DNA of 64,000 bases from Fen-1258 sp041658245 (GCA_041658245.1 JBBAAM010000001.1:62001-126000), one strand, 5' to 3'; counted from the stretch's first letter, positions 35,389 to 44,713 are shown. Notes: a model not told the origin generated them from the sequence alone. Made by a program: numbers and translations.

Positions 35389-36285
35389 ATGAAAAATTAT
35401 ATTCAGAAAATATTTCTTACCCTATTTTTTTGTTGGGCAATATTGCCCGCTCTCCAGTTAAAATCACAAGATAAAGCAACAGATAAAACTACTCCGGTTA
35501 CATTACACCGTTCACAAGTATTTAATATTACATCAAAAATAAACGGCGTAACCTACCCGATATTTGTTGCAATACCGGGCAGTTATTATACATCTAATAA
35601 AACTTATCCGGTTGTTTACATGCTTGATGCTTATTCATCATTTGGAATTATGACGCAGATGGCCAGGCTGCTTTCATTTGATAAAGAAATACCTGAAGCA
35701 ATAATTGTAGGTATATCATCTGAGGGCGGTTCTAAAGAATTTAATTATAACCGGTCACGAGATTTTACGCCGACACAAATACAACCAGAAAAATTACCGG
35801 AAGATCTTAGATCGTCCATTCCAGTTTCAGGCGGGGCAGAAAAATTTCTTGGATTTATAAAAGACGAATTGATACCGTATGTTGAATCAAATTATAGATT
35901 TAGTCCCGGTGATAGAACATTAGAAGGTCATTCATTGGGAGGGCTTTTTGTTTTTTATTCATTATTTAGAGAACCGGGATTATTTAATAGATATATCGCG
36001 ATTAGTCCGGCTTTATTGTGGGATGACGGCTTATTACTAAAGCAGGAAGAAAAGTTTTTTAGAGATCATAAATCATTAGCATCAATCATTTATACTGCAG
36101 TAGGTTCTCTTGAAAGCGATTTTTTTAAAGGACCATGGAAACAATTAATCAGCAATTTGAAATCACGCGGTTACGACGGCATGAAATTGAGAACTGAGAT
36201 TGCGGAAGGAGAAACCCACTACACAATAATTCCATATATTGTTACTCATGGATTGAAATCTGTTTTTTCCGAAGATGTAAAATAG
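35389..36285 (+). CDS. Exported esterase, alpha/beta hydrolase (esterase D/IroE-like)
   Basis: A 298-residue protein with a signal peptide (about residues 1-27). The fold is that of the putative esterase family: YPVVYMLDAY, the nucleophile elbow LEGHSLGGLF with Ser, YIAISPALLWDD, and a late His in GETHYTII. Relatives hydrolyse siderophores, feruloyl esters or S-formylglutathione. The exported form favours an extracytoplasmic ester. It closely follows the carbonic anhydrase gene. Confidence 0.86.
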   Translation: MKNYIQKIFLTLFFCWAILPALQLKSQDKATDKTTPVTLHRSQVFNITSKINGVTYPIFVAIPGSYYTSNKTYPVVYMLDAYSSFGIMTQMARLLSFDKEIPEAIIVGISSEGGSKEFNYNRSRDFTPTQIQPEKLPEDLRSSIPVSGGAEKFLGFIKDELIPYVESNYRFSPGDRTLEGHSLGGLFVFYSLFREPGLFNRYIAISPALLWDDGLLLKQEEKFFRDHKSLASIIYTAVGSLESDFFKGPWKQLISNLKSRGYDGMKLRTEIAEGETHYTIIPYIVTHGLKSVFSEDVK

Positions 36286-36335
36286 ATTACGAGCAACATT
36301 TTTTTGATTTATAAATAAAACAGAAATGGAGAAAA

Positions 36336-36968
36336 ATGTTTAACGACATACAGCCAATTGTACTCTTCGGTTATGCGGCATCGGTTTTTGTTGCAGTCTC
36401 TTTGATGATGAGCTCGATTGTAAAACTTAGAATTATAAATCTATTCGGGGCGATGTTATTTTCCAGCTACGGGTTAATTATTAAAGCATACCCGGTCTTT
36501 ATGCTTAACGGTTTTATTGCACTCATTGATGTTTATTATCTGCTTCAGATATTCGGCGCCAAAGAATACTTTCGCATATTGGAAGTGAAAACAAATTCTG
36601 AGTACTTAAAATATTTTTTGAAATTTAACGAGAAGGAAATAACAAAATTCATTCCCAACTTTACTTTTGAACCGAACGATAAATACCACGTGATGTTCGT
36701 ATTAAGAGACACTGTTCCGGCGGGACTTGTCTGTTCGGAATATCTTGATAATGACTGCATCTACATGAAATTGGATTATGCAATTCCCGGCTATAGAGAT
36801 TTTAAGATAGGCAAATATGTATTCCGGGAAATTCTTAAAGAGAAAAAAATAAAAAAAATTTATAGCGATCCCGGCAACAAGAAACATGAACAATATTTGA
36901 AACGAATGGGTTTTGTTAAATCAAGCTTAGAATCAAAACCGGTTTATTGTCTTGACATTTTATCTTAA
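36336..36968 (+). CDS. Membrane protein with N-terminal helices and C-terminal GNAT-like domain
   Basis: A 210-residue protein. The first 75 residues hold two or three membrane helices with a YgjV-like pattern (LFGYAASVFVAVSLMMSSIVKLRIINLFGAMLFS is the first part). Residues of about 100-205 look like an acetyltransferase fold (GLVCSEYLDND, PGYRDFKIGKYVFREIL, QYLKRMGFVKSS). It would place an acyltransferase on the inner face of the membrane, and the substrate is unknown. GGAG precedes the ATG. Confidence 0.65.
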   Translation: MFNDIQPIVLFGYAASVFVAVSLMMSSIVKLRIINLFGAMLFSSYGLIIKAYPVFMLNGFIALIDVYYLLQIFGAKEYFRILEVKTNSEYLKYFLKFNEKEITKFIPNFTFEPNDKYHVMFVLRDTVPAGLVCSEYLDNDCIYMKLDYAIPGYRDFKIGKYVFREILKEKKIKKIYSDPGNKKHEQYLKRMGFVKSSLESKPVYCLDILS

Positions 36969-37017
36969 ACGATGGCTACATCCACAGAACGAATTCTTAT
37001 AATTAAGGAAACTATTA

Positions 37018-37668
37018 ATGGCCGATCAAATTGAAATACTTTTTGAAGACAAAAATGTTATTGCCGTTAACAAACCGGAGGGACTTGCTTCAATAGCGGA
37101 AAACGACACAACAATTGACTCTCTTCATTCACTTTTAGAAAAAAAATATGAACAAAAACTTTTTATCGTTCACCGGTTGGATAAAGAAGTTAGCGGTGTA
37201 ATTCTGTTCGCAAAAAATTCCGAAATCCATAAGTACCTAAACGATCAGTTCGCCGATAGAAAAGTTAAAAAATATTATACAGCGGTAGTTCATGGAACTA
37301 TAAAAGAAAGTGACGGCGTGATCAAGAAACCGATTCGCGAGTTTGGTTCCGGAAGAATGGGTATTGATGACCGGAAAGGAAAACCGAGCGAGACTAAATT
37401 CAGCGTCATTCAAAGATTTCGTGATTATACTTTGTTGGAATTAAACCCATCTACAGGCAGCCGCCATCAACTTCGCGTTCATCTATATAGTATTGGTTTC
37501 CCGATTGTAGGCGATTTGCGTTACGGAGACAAAACAATTCAAGGAAAATATTTACGAATAATGCTTCACGCAAAACGTCTTGAGTTTCAGATGCCAGACA
37601 AGAAAGATATTTCAGTTGAAGCTCCGCTTACGGAATCATTCCTTGAAACATTAAAACAAATGTCTTAG
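37018..37668 (+). CDS. RluA family pseudouridine synthase
   Basis: A 216-residue enzyme that converts uridine to pseudouridine in rRNA or tRNA. The catalytic Asp55 lies in VHRLDKEVSGVILFAKN, and the second family motif is LLELNPSTGSRHQLRVHL. It lacks the N-terminal S4 domain of RluC/RluD, as in RluA/TruC-sized members. The target site cannot be assigned. AAGGAA precedes the ATG. Confidence 0.9.
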   Translation: MADQIEILFEDKNVIAVNKPEGLASIAENDTTIDSLHSLLEKKYEQKLFIVHRLDKEVSGVILFAKNSEIHKYLNDQFADRKVKKYYTAVVHGTIKESDGVIKKPIREFGSGRMGIDDRKGKPSETKFSVIQRFRDYTLLELNPSTGSRHQLRVHLYSIGFPIVGDLRYGDKTIQGKYLRIMLHAKRLEFQMPDKKDISVEAPLTESFLETLKQMS

Positions 37669-37697
37669 AACAATTAATTTATTTGGAGTTGTTAACA

Positions 37698-38189
37698 ATG
37701 AATGATTTAGCGTATGAATTAAATTCTGTTTTGGAATTAGCAAAAAAAAAATTAAAAATAATAAATGAACAACAAAGCGCAAAGAAACCTTCGCAGGACA
37801 AATGGTCATCGAAAGAAATATTGGGTCACTTGATTGATTCATCCGTTAATAACATGATTAGATTTGTTAACGGTCAATTCAAAAGTGATTTGGTATTCTC
37901 AGGTTACGATCAGAACAAATGGGTTGAGGCGCAGAATTATCAGAATGCTGAATGGGATTTTCTAATTGATTTATGGAAGATGAATAATTTACAATTAGTC
38001 CGAGTGATCGGATCAATACCGGATGATGTGTTAAAGAAATCAACACTAAATCACAATTACGATCAGATTGCATGGAAAGAGTTATCTAAAAATGAATCAG
38101 CAACTCTGGAGTATTTGATAAAAGATTACATCGGTCACATGAAACACCACTTGAACCAGATATTTAAAATAAATTTTGTAGAAAGATAA
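37698..38189 (+). CDS. DinB family protein
   Basis: A 163-residue four-helix-bundle protein of the DinB/YfiT superfamily. Metal-binding His lie in KEILGHLIDSSVNN near the N-terminus and in DYIGHMKHHLNQIF at the end. Such proteins are metal-dependent thiol transferases or hydrolases of uncertain substrate. I start at ATG 37698, with GGAG nine bases before it, and not at the TTG at 37683, which lies across that ribosome site. Confidence 0.85.
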   Translation: MNDLAYELNSVLELAKKKLKIINEQQSAKKPSQDKWSSKEILGHLIDSSVNNMIRFVNGQFKSDLVFSGYDQNKWVEAQNYQNAEWDFLIDLWKMNNLQLVRVIGSIPDDVLKKSTLNHNYDQIAWKELSKNESATLEYLIKDYIGHMKHHLNQIFKINFVER

Positions 38190-38255
38190 TTACTTAATAA
38201 CGGAGCAATCGAATTGGCACTATTGTCATTAATAAAATTCAAAGATGAGGCATAA

Positions 38256-38741
38256 ATGTTTTTGCGTGATGAAAGTAAAGAGTTATCAAATAAAATAATT
38301 ATTGATCTTCAAAATTATATTCGAAACAACATTCCCCTTACCGATTATATGAATTTTCATGTTGAAGATTTACTTCCCTATTCGATCAAACTGTCCGCGC
38401 CGATAAAACCGAACGACAATCATTACGGTACTGCTTTCGGAGGAAGTCTTGCAACATTAGGTATTTTAGCGGGCTGGTCAATTTTACATTTTAGAGCAGT
38501 GGAAGAGGAACTCAAATGTATACTTGTTATTCAAGAAAGCAGTATGAAATATATACGTCCGGCACGTACAGACTTTGAAGCAGTGTGCGATACGTTGAAC
38601 GAAAAATTGTGGACTGAATTTAAGAGCGGTTTACTGGCAAAAGGAAAAGCGAGAATTTCAATGTTCACAAATTTATATTCACAAGGTGAACTAATTGCTA
38701 CACATAAAGGAATTTTTGTTGGACTTATAAAAACGAAATAA
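38256..38741 (+). CDS. Thioesterase, YiiD C-terminal family
   Basis: A 161-residue hotdog-fold protein. NDNHYGTAFGGSLATLGILAGWS is the conserved helix and loop of the YiiD_C thioesterase family, followed by ESSMKYIRPARTDFEAVC. It would hydrolyse acyl-CoA or acyl-ACP thioesters. GAGGC precedes the ATG. It sits in a run of small cytoplasmic genes with no shared pathway visible. Confidence 0.85.
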   Translation: MFLRDESKELSNKIIIDLQNYIRNNIPLTDYMNFHVEDLLPYSIKLSAPIKPNDNHYGTAFGGSLATLGILAGWSILHFRAVEEELKCILVIQESSMKYIRPARTDFEAVCDTLNEKLWTEFKSGLLAKGKARISMFTNLYSQGELIATHKGIFVGLIKTK

Positions 38742-38759
38742 ATTATTTGGAATGATAAT

Positions 38760-39314
38760 ATGAAATCATTAAAAGAAATATCAAACGAACATTTAAATTG
38801 GTTCCAGCCAAAAGCCACTCAACAATTATTTGAGCTGCATATGAAAGATGATTTGTTCGGTACGTTATTGTTTCCGAAATCGGTTGGATCACTTGCCCAG
38901 GCGGAAACACTTGACGGTAAATGGACATTCAAACGAGTGGGATTTTTTACGACACGAATTACAATTAGAAATACCGGTGAGGAAAATGATATAGCCGTGT
39001 TTAAGCCAAATCTGATGGCATCAAGCGGGATCTTAGAATTTAATAATGGGAAAAAATATCAATGGCATTCATCAAATTTTTGGGCTACAAAGTTTGAGTT
39101 CAAAGATTCCGATGGTGAATCCGTTGTTGTATTCCGTTCAGGTATTGAAGAACCGAAATTAAAAGATTGGTTCAAGACACAAGCACGAGTTGAATTTCCG
39201 GATCACAAAAAAAATATTGAAGAACTGTCAATATTAGTCTTGCTCGGCTGGTACTTAATAATTGTTCTTCAGATGGATTCTTCTACCGGTGCAGTTGTTG
39301 CAGCAACATCATAA
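38760..39314 (+). CDS. Hypothetical protein with C-terminal membrane segment
   Basis: A 184-residue protein that I cannot assign with confidence. The middle is beta-rich, with the strand spacing of tubby/LURP-like domains (LDGKWTFKRVGFFTTRITIRN, KKYQWHSSNFWATKFEFKDSDG). Residues of about 158-176 form one hydrophobic segment (LSILVLLGWYLIIVLQ). It ends at a strong bidirectional terminator. Confidence 0.65.
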   Translation: MKSLKEISNEHLNWFQPKATQQLFELHMKDDLFGTLLFPKSVGSLAQAETLDGKWTFKRVGFFTTRITIRNTGEENDIAVFKPNLMASSGILEFNNGKKYQWHSSNFWATKFEFKDSDGESVVVFRSGIEEPKLKDWFKTQARVEFPDHKKNIEELSILVLLGWYLIIVLQMDSSTGAVVAATS

Positions 39315-39319
39315 TTTGA

Positions 39320-39354
39320 AATAAACCCAACTTCTTTTTGAAGTTGGGTTTATT
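39320..39354. terminator. Bidirectional terminator between convergent genes
   Basis: Perfect 15-base arms (AATAAACCCAACTTC and GAAGTTGGGTTTATT) around TTTTT, six bases after the plus-strand stop and just past the end of the minus-strand MBL gene. A/T runs on both sides suit termination in both directions. Confidence 0.9.
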
Positions 39355-39355
39355 C

Positions 39356-40270
39356 TTAGAGTTTATTTTTATTCAGCTCATCAAAAACTTTTTCGAGAGT
39401 TATTCTTAGCATTCCCGCAACCCGTTCTTTCCATCCCATAGTTCCTGGGATGTCTGTAGATAATGAAATTTCCAATTTATTTTTTCCGTTCTTCATTTCT
39501 TTAGAAACAAAATCTATCAAAGCAGAAAGGAGACCATTCATTGCCTTTACATCATCTAATGAGCCGGTAACAAGATCGTTATTGGCGCCATGACCGAAAA
39601 TGAAAAGAGTATCTTTAGAATAATAATTGGAAACTTTATCTAAAACGGTTATCCAGCTTGCCACGGAACCACCGCCATTAGCATCTATATATGGAAATGT
39701 TTTATTGAAAACCAAATCTCCTACATGGGCAATATTTGCTTTCTCAAAATGAATTACGGCATCACCACCGGTATGTGCAGGACCAAAATATTTTGCCGAA
39801 ACAGTTTCTAAGCCGAGTTCTTCCCTCCACTCTTTTTTGAATATTGAATCGGCATATATCTGCAGCTTGGTGGGATCGTTCCCGTAACTTTTTTTCTGAA
39901 GCTCAACGCATTGTTCGTGAGCTATCATTTTATCGGCAAAATCTTTTATGTAAATATTTCCTGATGTATGATCACTGTGATGATGTGTATTGAAAAAAAG
40001 GTTGATTCTTTTATCTGTTTTCTTTTGAAGCTCAGCTATAAAATTTTTTGCTGTTTCGGGAAATTGAGAATCAATCACTACAACGGCATCTTCACCGGCA
40101 TACCAGCCAATGGTTCCCCCGCGCTCAATATAGATTCCGATATTATCACGAATAGTTTTTAACCCCGAAACTTTTTCTTGAGCGCTATATAAAAATTTAT
40201 GCCCCTGAATCAAAACTCCGCCGGTAATAAGCGCCCCGGTTTTCAGAAATTCTTTACGAGTGAATTTCAT
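39356..40270 (-). CDS. Exported MBL-fold metallo-hydrolase
   Basis: A 304-residue metallo-beta-lactamase-fold protein. The metal motif THHHSDH gives His96, His98, Asp100 and His101, and FGPAHTGGD, AHVGDLVFN and FIFGHGAN supply the other ligands. The N-terminus (KFTRKEFLKTGALITGG) resembles a twin-arginine signal with one Arg replaced by Lys, so export by Tat is possible. The overall form resembles the QuiP/cyclase group of extracytoplasmic hydrolases. The substrate is unknown. Confidence 0.88.
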   Translation of the reverse strand: MKFTRKEFLKTGALITGGVLIQGHKFLYSAQEKVSGLKTIRDNIGIYIERGGTIGWYAGEDAVVVIDSQFPETAKNFIAELQKKTDKRINLFFNTHHHSDHTSGNIYIKDFADKMIAHEQCVELQKKSYGNDPTKLQIYADSIFKKEWREELGLETVSAKYFGPAHTGGDAVIHFEKANIAHVGDLVFNKTFPYIDANGGGSVASWITVLDKVSNYYSKDTLFIFGHGANNDLVTGSLDDVKAMNGLLSALIDFVSKEMKNGKNKLEISLSTDIPGTMGWKERVAGMLRITLEKVFDELNKNKL

Positions 40271-40437
40271 AATGGTTCCTTTCGATTAATTTTGTTATGT
40301 GAAATATCTTTTTTTAATTTACAACACAGAAGCATAACAAAGCAAGTGATTAGTAAACGGAATATCAATAATTTATTAAGGCAAAAGAATGAGAAAAGCA
40401 TTTTTGGAATTCCATCAATCAAGCATCGAAATATTTT

Positions 40438-41190
40438 ATGGAATTAGAACAGTATCTTAAAAGAATTGGAGTTGCAGATATAAAACCGCCATCGCTTGAT
40501 TTTTTGACGGAACTTCAAAATTCTCACATGCTCTCAATTCCGTTTGAGGATTTGGACATCCCCGACCGCGATAAAATTGTTTTAGATCTTGAGCGCATCT
40601 ATCAAAAAATTATTCTGATAATTCGTGGCGGATTTTGTTATGAGTTGAACGGATTGTTTCATTGGCTTTTAACCTCGCTTGGTTTTAAGGTTGATATGCT
40701 CTCCGCACGCGTCTTTAATCATGAAAGAAAAGATTTAGGTCCGGAGTTCGATCACATAACGCTCCTTGTTCATCTTGATAAAAAATATTTAGTTGATGTC
40801 GGATTCGGAGATTCATTCTGTAAACCAATTGAAATGCCGTCAGGTGAATGTGAAGATATTAGTGGTCATTATCGCGTATATAATATGGATAACAATAATT
40901 TTGAAGTGCGCCGGAAAGGAGCAAATGGTTGGTTCTTAGAATATTCGTTCACAATCACACCAAGACAATTTTCTGATTACAATACTATGTGCGATTTTCA
41001 ACAAGATAGTCCGACTTCATACTTCCGCACAAGAATGAAATGTACAATTGCAACTCCAACCGGAAGGATAACTCTCAGCAATAATTCTCTTACAGTAACC
41101 GAAAATGGAAAAAAGGCAAAAACAGAAGTGAAAAACGAAAACGAATTTTATTTACTACTTAAAAAATATTTTCAAATAGAACTGAGTTAA
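40438..41190 (+). CDS. Arylamine N-acetyltransferase
   Basis: A 250-residue acetyl-CoA-dependent transferase. The catalytic triad is visible: Cys67 in RGGFCYELN, His106 in FDHITLLV and Asp120 in LVDVGFG, with spacing as in characterised NATs. It would acetylate arylamines or related acceptors, and the natural substrate is unknown. No clear ribosome site precedes the ATG. The GNAT frame opens directly after its stop. Confidence 0.92.
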   Translation: MELEQYLKRIGVADIKPPSLDFLTELQNSHMLSIPFEDLDIPDRDKIVLDLERIYQKIILIIRGGFCYELNGLFHWLLTSLGFKVDMLSARVFNHERKDLGPEFDHITLLVHLDKKYLVDVGFGDSFCKPIEMPSGECEDISGHYRVYNMDNNNFEVRRKGANGWFLEYSFTITPRQFSDYNTMCDFQQDSPTSYFRTRMKCTIATPTGRITLSNNSLTVTENGKKAKTEVKNENEFYLLLKKYFQIELS

Positions 41191-41305
41191 AATAATTTAC
41201 CAAAAACGAAGAGGCGAGTATTTAATCAGCACAGATAAGCGCAAGTTAAATATTAAAACAATTCACAATTTTCTAACTAATTGTTATTGGTCGAATGGGA
41301 TAAGC

Positions 41306-41617
41306 ATGAAGCTTGTCAGAAAAGCCGCAGGCAATTCAATTTGCTTCGGAGTTTATCATAGAAAGAAACAAATTGGTTATGCTCGCGTTATTACAGATTA
41401 TGTACGATTTGGTTATTTTGCAGATGTTTTTATCATTGAAGAGTACCGCGGCAAGGGATTATCAAAGTGGTTAATGAAAACCATTTTAAGCAATCCTCAA
41501 TTAAAGGATGTACATGCTTGGATGCTGGCTACGAAAGATGCTCACGGTCTTTATGAAAAATTCGGATTCAAAATAATTGACGAACCGGAAAAATACATGC
41601 GGCTAAAAAGAAATTAA
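41306..41617 (+). CDS. GNAT acetyltransferase, probably missing its normal start codon
   Basis: From the ATG at 41306 the protein has 103 residues with the GNAT core: CFGVYHRKKQIGYARVITDY, the acetyl-CoA loop EEYRGKGLSKWL and YEKFGFKII. Relatives begin about 27 residues earlier with a stretch like ISTDKxKL...IHxFL. The same frame here encodes ISTDKRKLNIKTIHNFLTNC from 41225, and it is open back to 41186, but it contains no ATG, GTG or TTG. GAGG at 41211 is well placed for the codon ATC at 41225. So the gene either uses a rare start codon, has lost its start, or makes only the short form. Confidence 0.8.
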   Translation: MKLVRKAAGNSICFGVYHRKKQIGYARVITDYVRFGYFADVFIIEEYRGKGLSKWLMKTILSNPQLKDVHAWMLATKDAHGLYEKFGFKIIDEPEKYMRLKRN

Positions 41618-41658
41618 TAACTACTGAATTTAATAATAAGATTTACGAATTTAACATT

Positions 41659-42894
41659 ATGAAATTCCGAATAAGTAATAAATTTTTTCTTTTATTCTAC
41701 TTTGTATCGCTTGCATTGTATTTTCAATCATGTAAGAACGATTCGAGCGATTCTCCAACCGAACCATTAACTCCCACAAGAGGACAGCTTGTTAGTTCAA
41801 CTCCGCTCGGTGCGTATTCTATACCGATTTTACAAGCATATATAAATTTACAATTAGGAAATCAGCAAACCGGCGTAACTCTTCAGTACGATGTTGATTC
41901 TTATAAAATAGTTTACAGAACGATTGATCCGAACAATAATTTAGTTACAGTTTCAGGAATGGTTTGTATTCCAAGAGGCAAAAACAATCTTTCTCTAATT
42001 AGTATTCATCATGGCACGCAAACTAACAGGAGTAAGGTGGGCTCGGTTAATCCGTATAATACACCCGAGGGAATAATTGCCGCAGCACTCGGTTACTATG
42101 CTGTTATGCCGGATTATCTCGGGCTTGGCGAATCAAATCTTCTTCATCCTTATCATCTTGCCAAACCCTCGGCAGATGCTGTTATAGATATGATAAGAGC
42201 CGGTAGAGAATTTGCGAATAAAAACGGTCTTACTCTTAATGGACAAGTTTTTCTTGCCGGTTATTCCGAAGGAGGATACGTAACTCTTGCCGCTCATAAA
42301 GAGATTCAGCAAAATTACAGTAGCGAGATAAAAGTTGCCGCTAGTGCGCCGATGGCAGGTGCATACGATTTGAATCTAACTGCAAAAAAGATAATTCAAA
42401 ATAAAATTTACAATCAACCATCATATCTTGCATTCTTTTTCGTTGCCTATAATAATTATTACGGCTGGAACAAATTGAACGATTTTTTTAATTCACCTTA
42501 CGCAGAAAAAATTCCCTTGTTGTTTGATGGCACTAAAACCACCGATGAAATAAATAATCAATTAACAAATGATATAAATCAACTTTTCAAAACAAATTTT
42601 GTTAACGCGTATCTTAATGGAAACGAAACAACGTTAACATCTGCTTTCGATAACAACAGCCTGCTCAATTGGACTCCGACTGTTCCGATAAGATTTTATC
42701 ATGGTAGTGCAGATGAATATGTGCCTTACGAAAATTCCGTTAAAGCGCGCGATATTTTTTTATCTCGTGGCGCAAGTGTAGAGCTTGTTACTCTTATAGG
42801 AGGAACTCATTCAACGGCAGCTCTGCCCAGCATAATAGGTGCGGTTAATTGGTTTGAGCAGTTAAGAATTAAGAAAATGTTGGCGGCTAAGTAA
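41659..42894 (+). CDS. Exported lipase/esterase lipoprotein, alpha/beta hydrolase
   Basis: A 411-residue lipoprotein with a lipobox-type end of the signal (YFQSCKND). The alpha/beta hydrolase core resembles the secretory lipase family: YAVMPDYLGLGES, the nucleophile elbow AGYSEGGYVTLAAHK with Ser, FYHGSADEYVPYEN with the catalytic Asp and GGTHSTAA with His. It probably hydrolyses acyl esters at the cell surface. The esterase gene at 42921 follows closely. Confidence 0.87.
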   Translation: MKFRISNKFFLLFYFVSLALYFQSCKNDSSDSPTEPLTPTRGQLVSSTPLGAYSIPILQAYINLQLGNQQTGVTLQYDVDSYKIVYRTIDPNNNLVTVSGMVCIPRGKNNLSLISIHHGTQTNRSKVGSVNPYNTPEGIIAAALGYYAVMPDYLGLGESNLLHPYHLAKPSADAVIDMIRAGREFANKNGLTLNGQVFLAGYSEGGYVTLAAHKEIQQNYSSEIKVAASAPMAGAYDLNLTAKKIIQNKIYNQPSYLAFFFVAYNNYYGWNKLNDFFNSPYAEKIPLLFDGTKTTDEINNQLTNDINQLFKTNFVNAYLNGNETTLTSAFDNNSLLNWTPTVPIRFYHGSADEYVPYENSVKARDIFLSRGASVELVTLIGGTHSTAALPSIIGAVNWFEQLRIKKMLAAK

Positions 42895-42920
42895 AGTAAT
42901 AATTATTAATGGAGCCAATG

Positions 42921-44051
42921 ATGAAAAAGTTTTTTGTTTTGTTAGTTTTATCTATTTCCATTCTAAACGCACAAGAAAGAGTAAAAGTAACTTTAGAAGT
43001 AATTTCATCAATTCTGGACGACACATCAAAAATTTATGTTGCGGGCAATATTGAAGAACTTGGTGGATGGAAGCCCGATAAAGTAATGTTGGATTATAGT
43101 GGAAATAAAACCTGGAGAAAAATATTTGAAATTGTAAAAGGCACCCGTCTCGAATACAAATTTACAAAAGGGAGCTGGGCAACCGAAGCGCTCGGAAGTG
43201 ATTCTTCTATTCCGCAAAACACTGTTCTTATTGCCAACAATGATACCACAGTTCTGAAAACAATCTTCAATTGGCGCGATAAATTTAATTTCAAAGTTAA
43301 AGGACAAATTACCGGAACAGTTAAATATCATAAAAATTTTGTACTTGATGGTTTGAGACCGCGCGACATTTTTGTTTGGCTTCCTCCAGATTATGAAACC
43401 TATATAAAGAAACGCTATCCCGTATTTTATATGCATGATGGACAGAATCTTGTGGACCCGAGAACTTCAAATACATTTATTGATTGGCAAGTTGATGAAG
43501 CAGCCGATAGTTTAATTCGAAGCGGAAAGGTTAAACCATTTATCATTGTTGGAATAAATAACACTGAGGACCGCGGAACAGAATACAGCAATACACCGCT
43601 TGGGAAACTTTATATGAAGTTAATTGTGGAACAAATAAAACCTTTCATTGATAAGGAATATAGAACTCTGCCGGATGCTAAACATACAGCTGTAGGAGGA
43701 TCTTCGATGGGCGGATTAATTTCTATGATATGCGTTTGGGACTATCCGAATGTGTTTTCAAAAGCAGCTTGCTTTTCCCCGGCATTCTTGTTTCGCGATT
43801 TTGATTACACTAAAGTCGTTCAGGAGGATAAATCACCAAAGAAGAACTTGCTAATATATATAGATAACGGCGGTGTAGGTCTGGAAACTGTGCTTCAACC
43901 CGGCGTTGATAAGATGGTTGAGATGCTCAAAGAGGAAGGATTTAAGGAAGGGAAAGATCTTTTTGTTTTTATTGATAAAAAAGCAGAACACAACGAAGCT
44001 GCCTGGGCTAAACGTGTTTGGAGACCGATAGAGATATTTTTTAAAAAATAA
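42921..44051 (+). CDS. Exported CBM20/E-set-like plus esterase-domain protein
   Basis: A protein of about 376 residues with a short signal peptide (KKFFVLLVLSISILNA-QE). The first domain has the starch-binding CBM20/glycogen-binding-like pattern (KIYVAGNIEELGGWKPDKVML, then YKFTKGSW). The second is an esterase-type alpha/beta hydrolase with RYPVFYMHDGQNLV, the nucleophile elbow GGSSMGGLIS and a late acidic/His region (KKAEHNEAAW). It may remove acyl groups from a polysaccharide. ATG 42921 is chosen because GGAG lies six bases before it; ATG at 42909 and 42918 are in frame. Confidence 0.85.
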   Translation: MKKFFVLLVLSISILNAQERVKVTLEVISSILDDTSKIYVAGNIEELGGWKPDKVMLDYSGNKTWRKIFEIVKGTRLEYKFTKGSWATEALGSDSSIPQNTVLIANNDTTVLKTIFNWRDKFNFKVKGQITGTVKYHKNFVLDGLRPRDIFVWLPPDYETYIKKRYPVFYMHDGQNLVDPRTSNTFIDWQVDEAADSLIRSGKVKPFIIVGINNTEDRGTEYSNTPLGKLYMKLIVEQIKPFIDKEYRTLPDAKHTAVGGSSMGGLISMICVWDYPNVFSKAACFSPAFLFRDFDYTKVVQEDKSPKKNLLIYIDNGGVGLETVLQPGVDKMVEMLKEEGFKEGKDLFVFIDKKAEHNEAAWAKRVWRPIEIFFKK

Positions 44052-44094
44052 TTTATTCTCACCTTCTCATTCGGAGAGGGAAAAAGAGGCAGAC

Positions 44095-44637
44095 TTGAAA
44101 ATTCTTGTCGGTTCAAAAAATCCGGTTAAAATTTCTTCTGTTGAAGAAGCGTTCAAAAATTATTTTGATAATATTGAAGTAATTGGAATAGAAGTTGAAT
44201 CCGGAGTTTCAGTTCAGCCGGTGAACGATGAAACATTTACCGGCGCACAAAACCGTGCATTGAAGTTGAAAGAACTTAATGATTCGCAAAATCTTGGCTC
44301 CGAACTATTTGTGGGGATTGAAGGTGGAATTATGAAACAATTTGATAAGTGGTTCGCTTTTGGGTGCATGTGTGTAATAGATAATAATGGAAGAACCGGA
44401 TTTGGAACGTCTCCACATTTTGAACTGCCTCAAAGTGTGGTTGAAAAACTTTTACAAGGAATCGAACTTGGCGATGTAATGGATGAAATAATGAATCAGC
44501 AAAACACTAAACAGAAACACGGCGCAATCGGTTTTTTTACAAACGGTGTAATGAATAGAAAAGAACTTTACATTGAAGGATTGAAAGTTGCGGTAATTCC
44601 TTTTTTACATAAGGAAATGTTTTTAAATAAATCCTGA
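44095..44637 (+). CDS. Inosine/xanthosine triphosphatase, DUF84 (YjjX-like)
   Basis: A 180-residue enzyme that removes non-canonical purine triphosphates from the nucleotide pool. The family signature is at the start (KILVGSKNPVKISSVEEAF), with VNDETFTGAQNRA, VGIEGGI and GAIGFFTNG later. The start is TTG with AGAGGC before it. The upstream gap carries a partly palindromic CTCATTCGGAGAGGG sequence. A hairpin overlaps the stop. Confidence 0.86.
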   Translation: MKILVGSKNPVKISSVEEAFKNYFDNIEVIGIEVESGVSVQPVNDETFTGAQNRALKLKELNDSQNLGSELFVGIEGGIMKQFDKWFAFGCMCVIDNNGRTGFGTSPHFELPQSVVEKLLQGIELGDVMDEIMNQQNTKQKHGAIGFFTNGVMNRKELYIEGLKVAVIPFLHKEMFLNKS

Positions 44638-44650
44638 TCTTGCTCAGGAT
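44631..44650 (+). terminator. Terminator hairpin at the DUF84 stop
   Basis: ATCCTGA and TCAGGAT arms around a six-base loop, overlapping the stop codon and followed by an AT-rich stretch without a long T run. A GAGCAT-type hexamer tract follows at 44677-44700. Confidence 0.5.
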
Positions 44651-44676
44651 CATAATTTTAATCAAAGAAAGAATAA

Positions 44677-44700
44677 GAGCATGAGCAAGAGCATGATCAC
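44677..44700. repeat. Hexamer tandem tract before the PhzF gene
   Basis: Units GAGCAT, GAGCAA, GAGCAT and GATCAC run head to tail. They also create an upstream in-frame ATG that is probably not used. Confidence 0.5.
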
Positions 44701-44713
44701 GAAGGAGAAAAAT

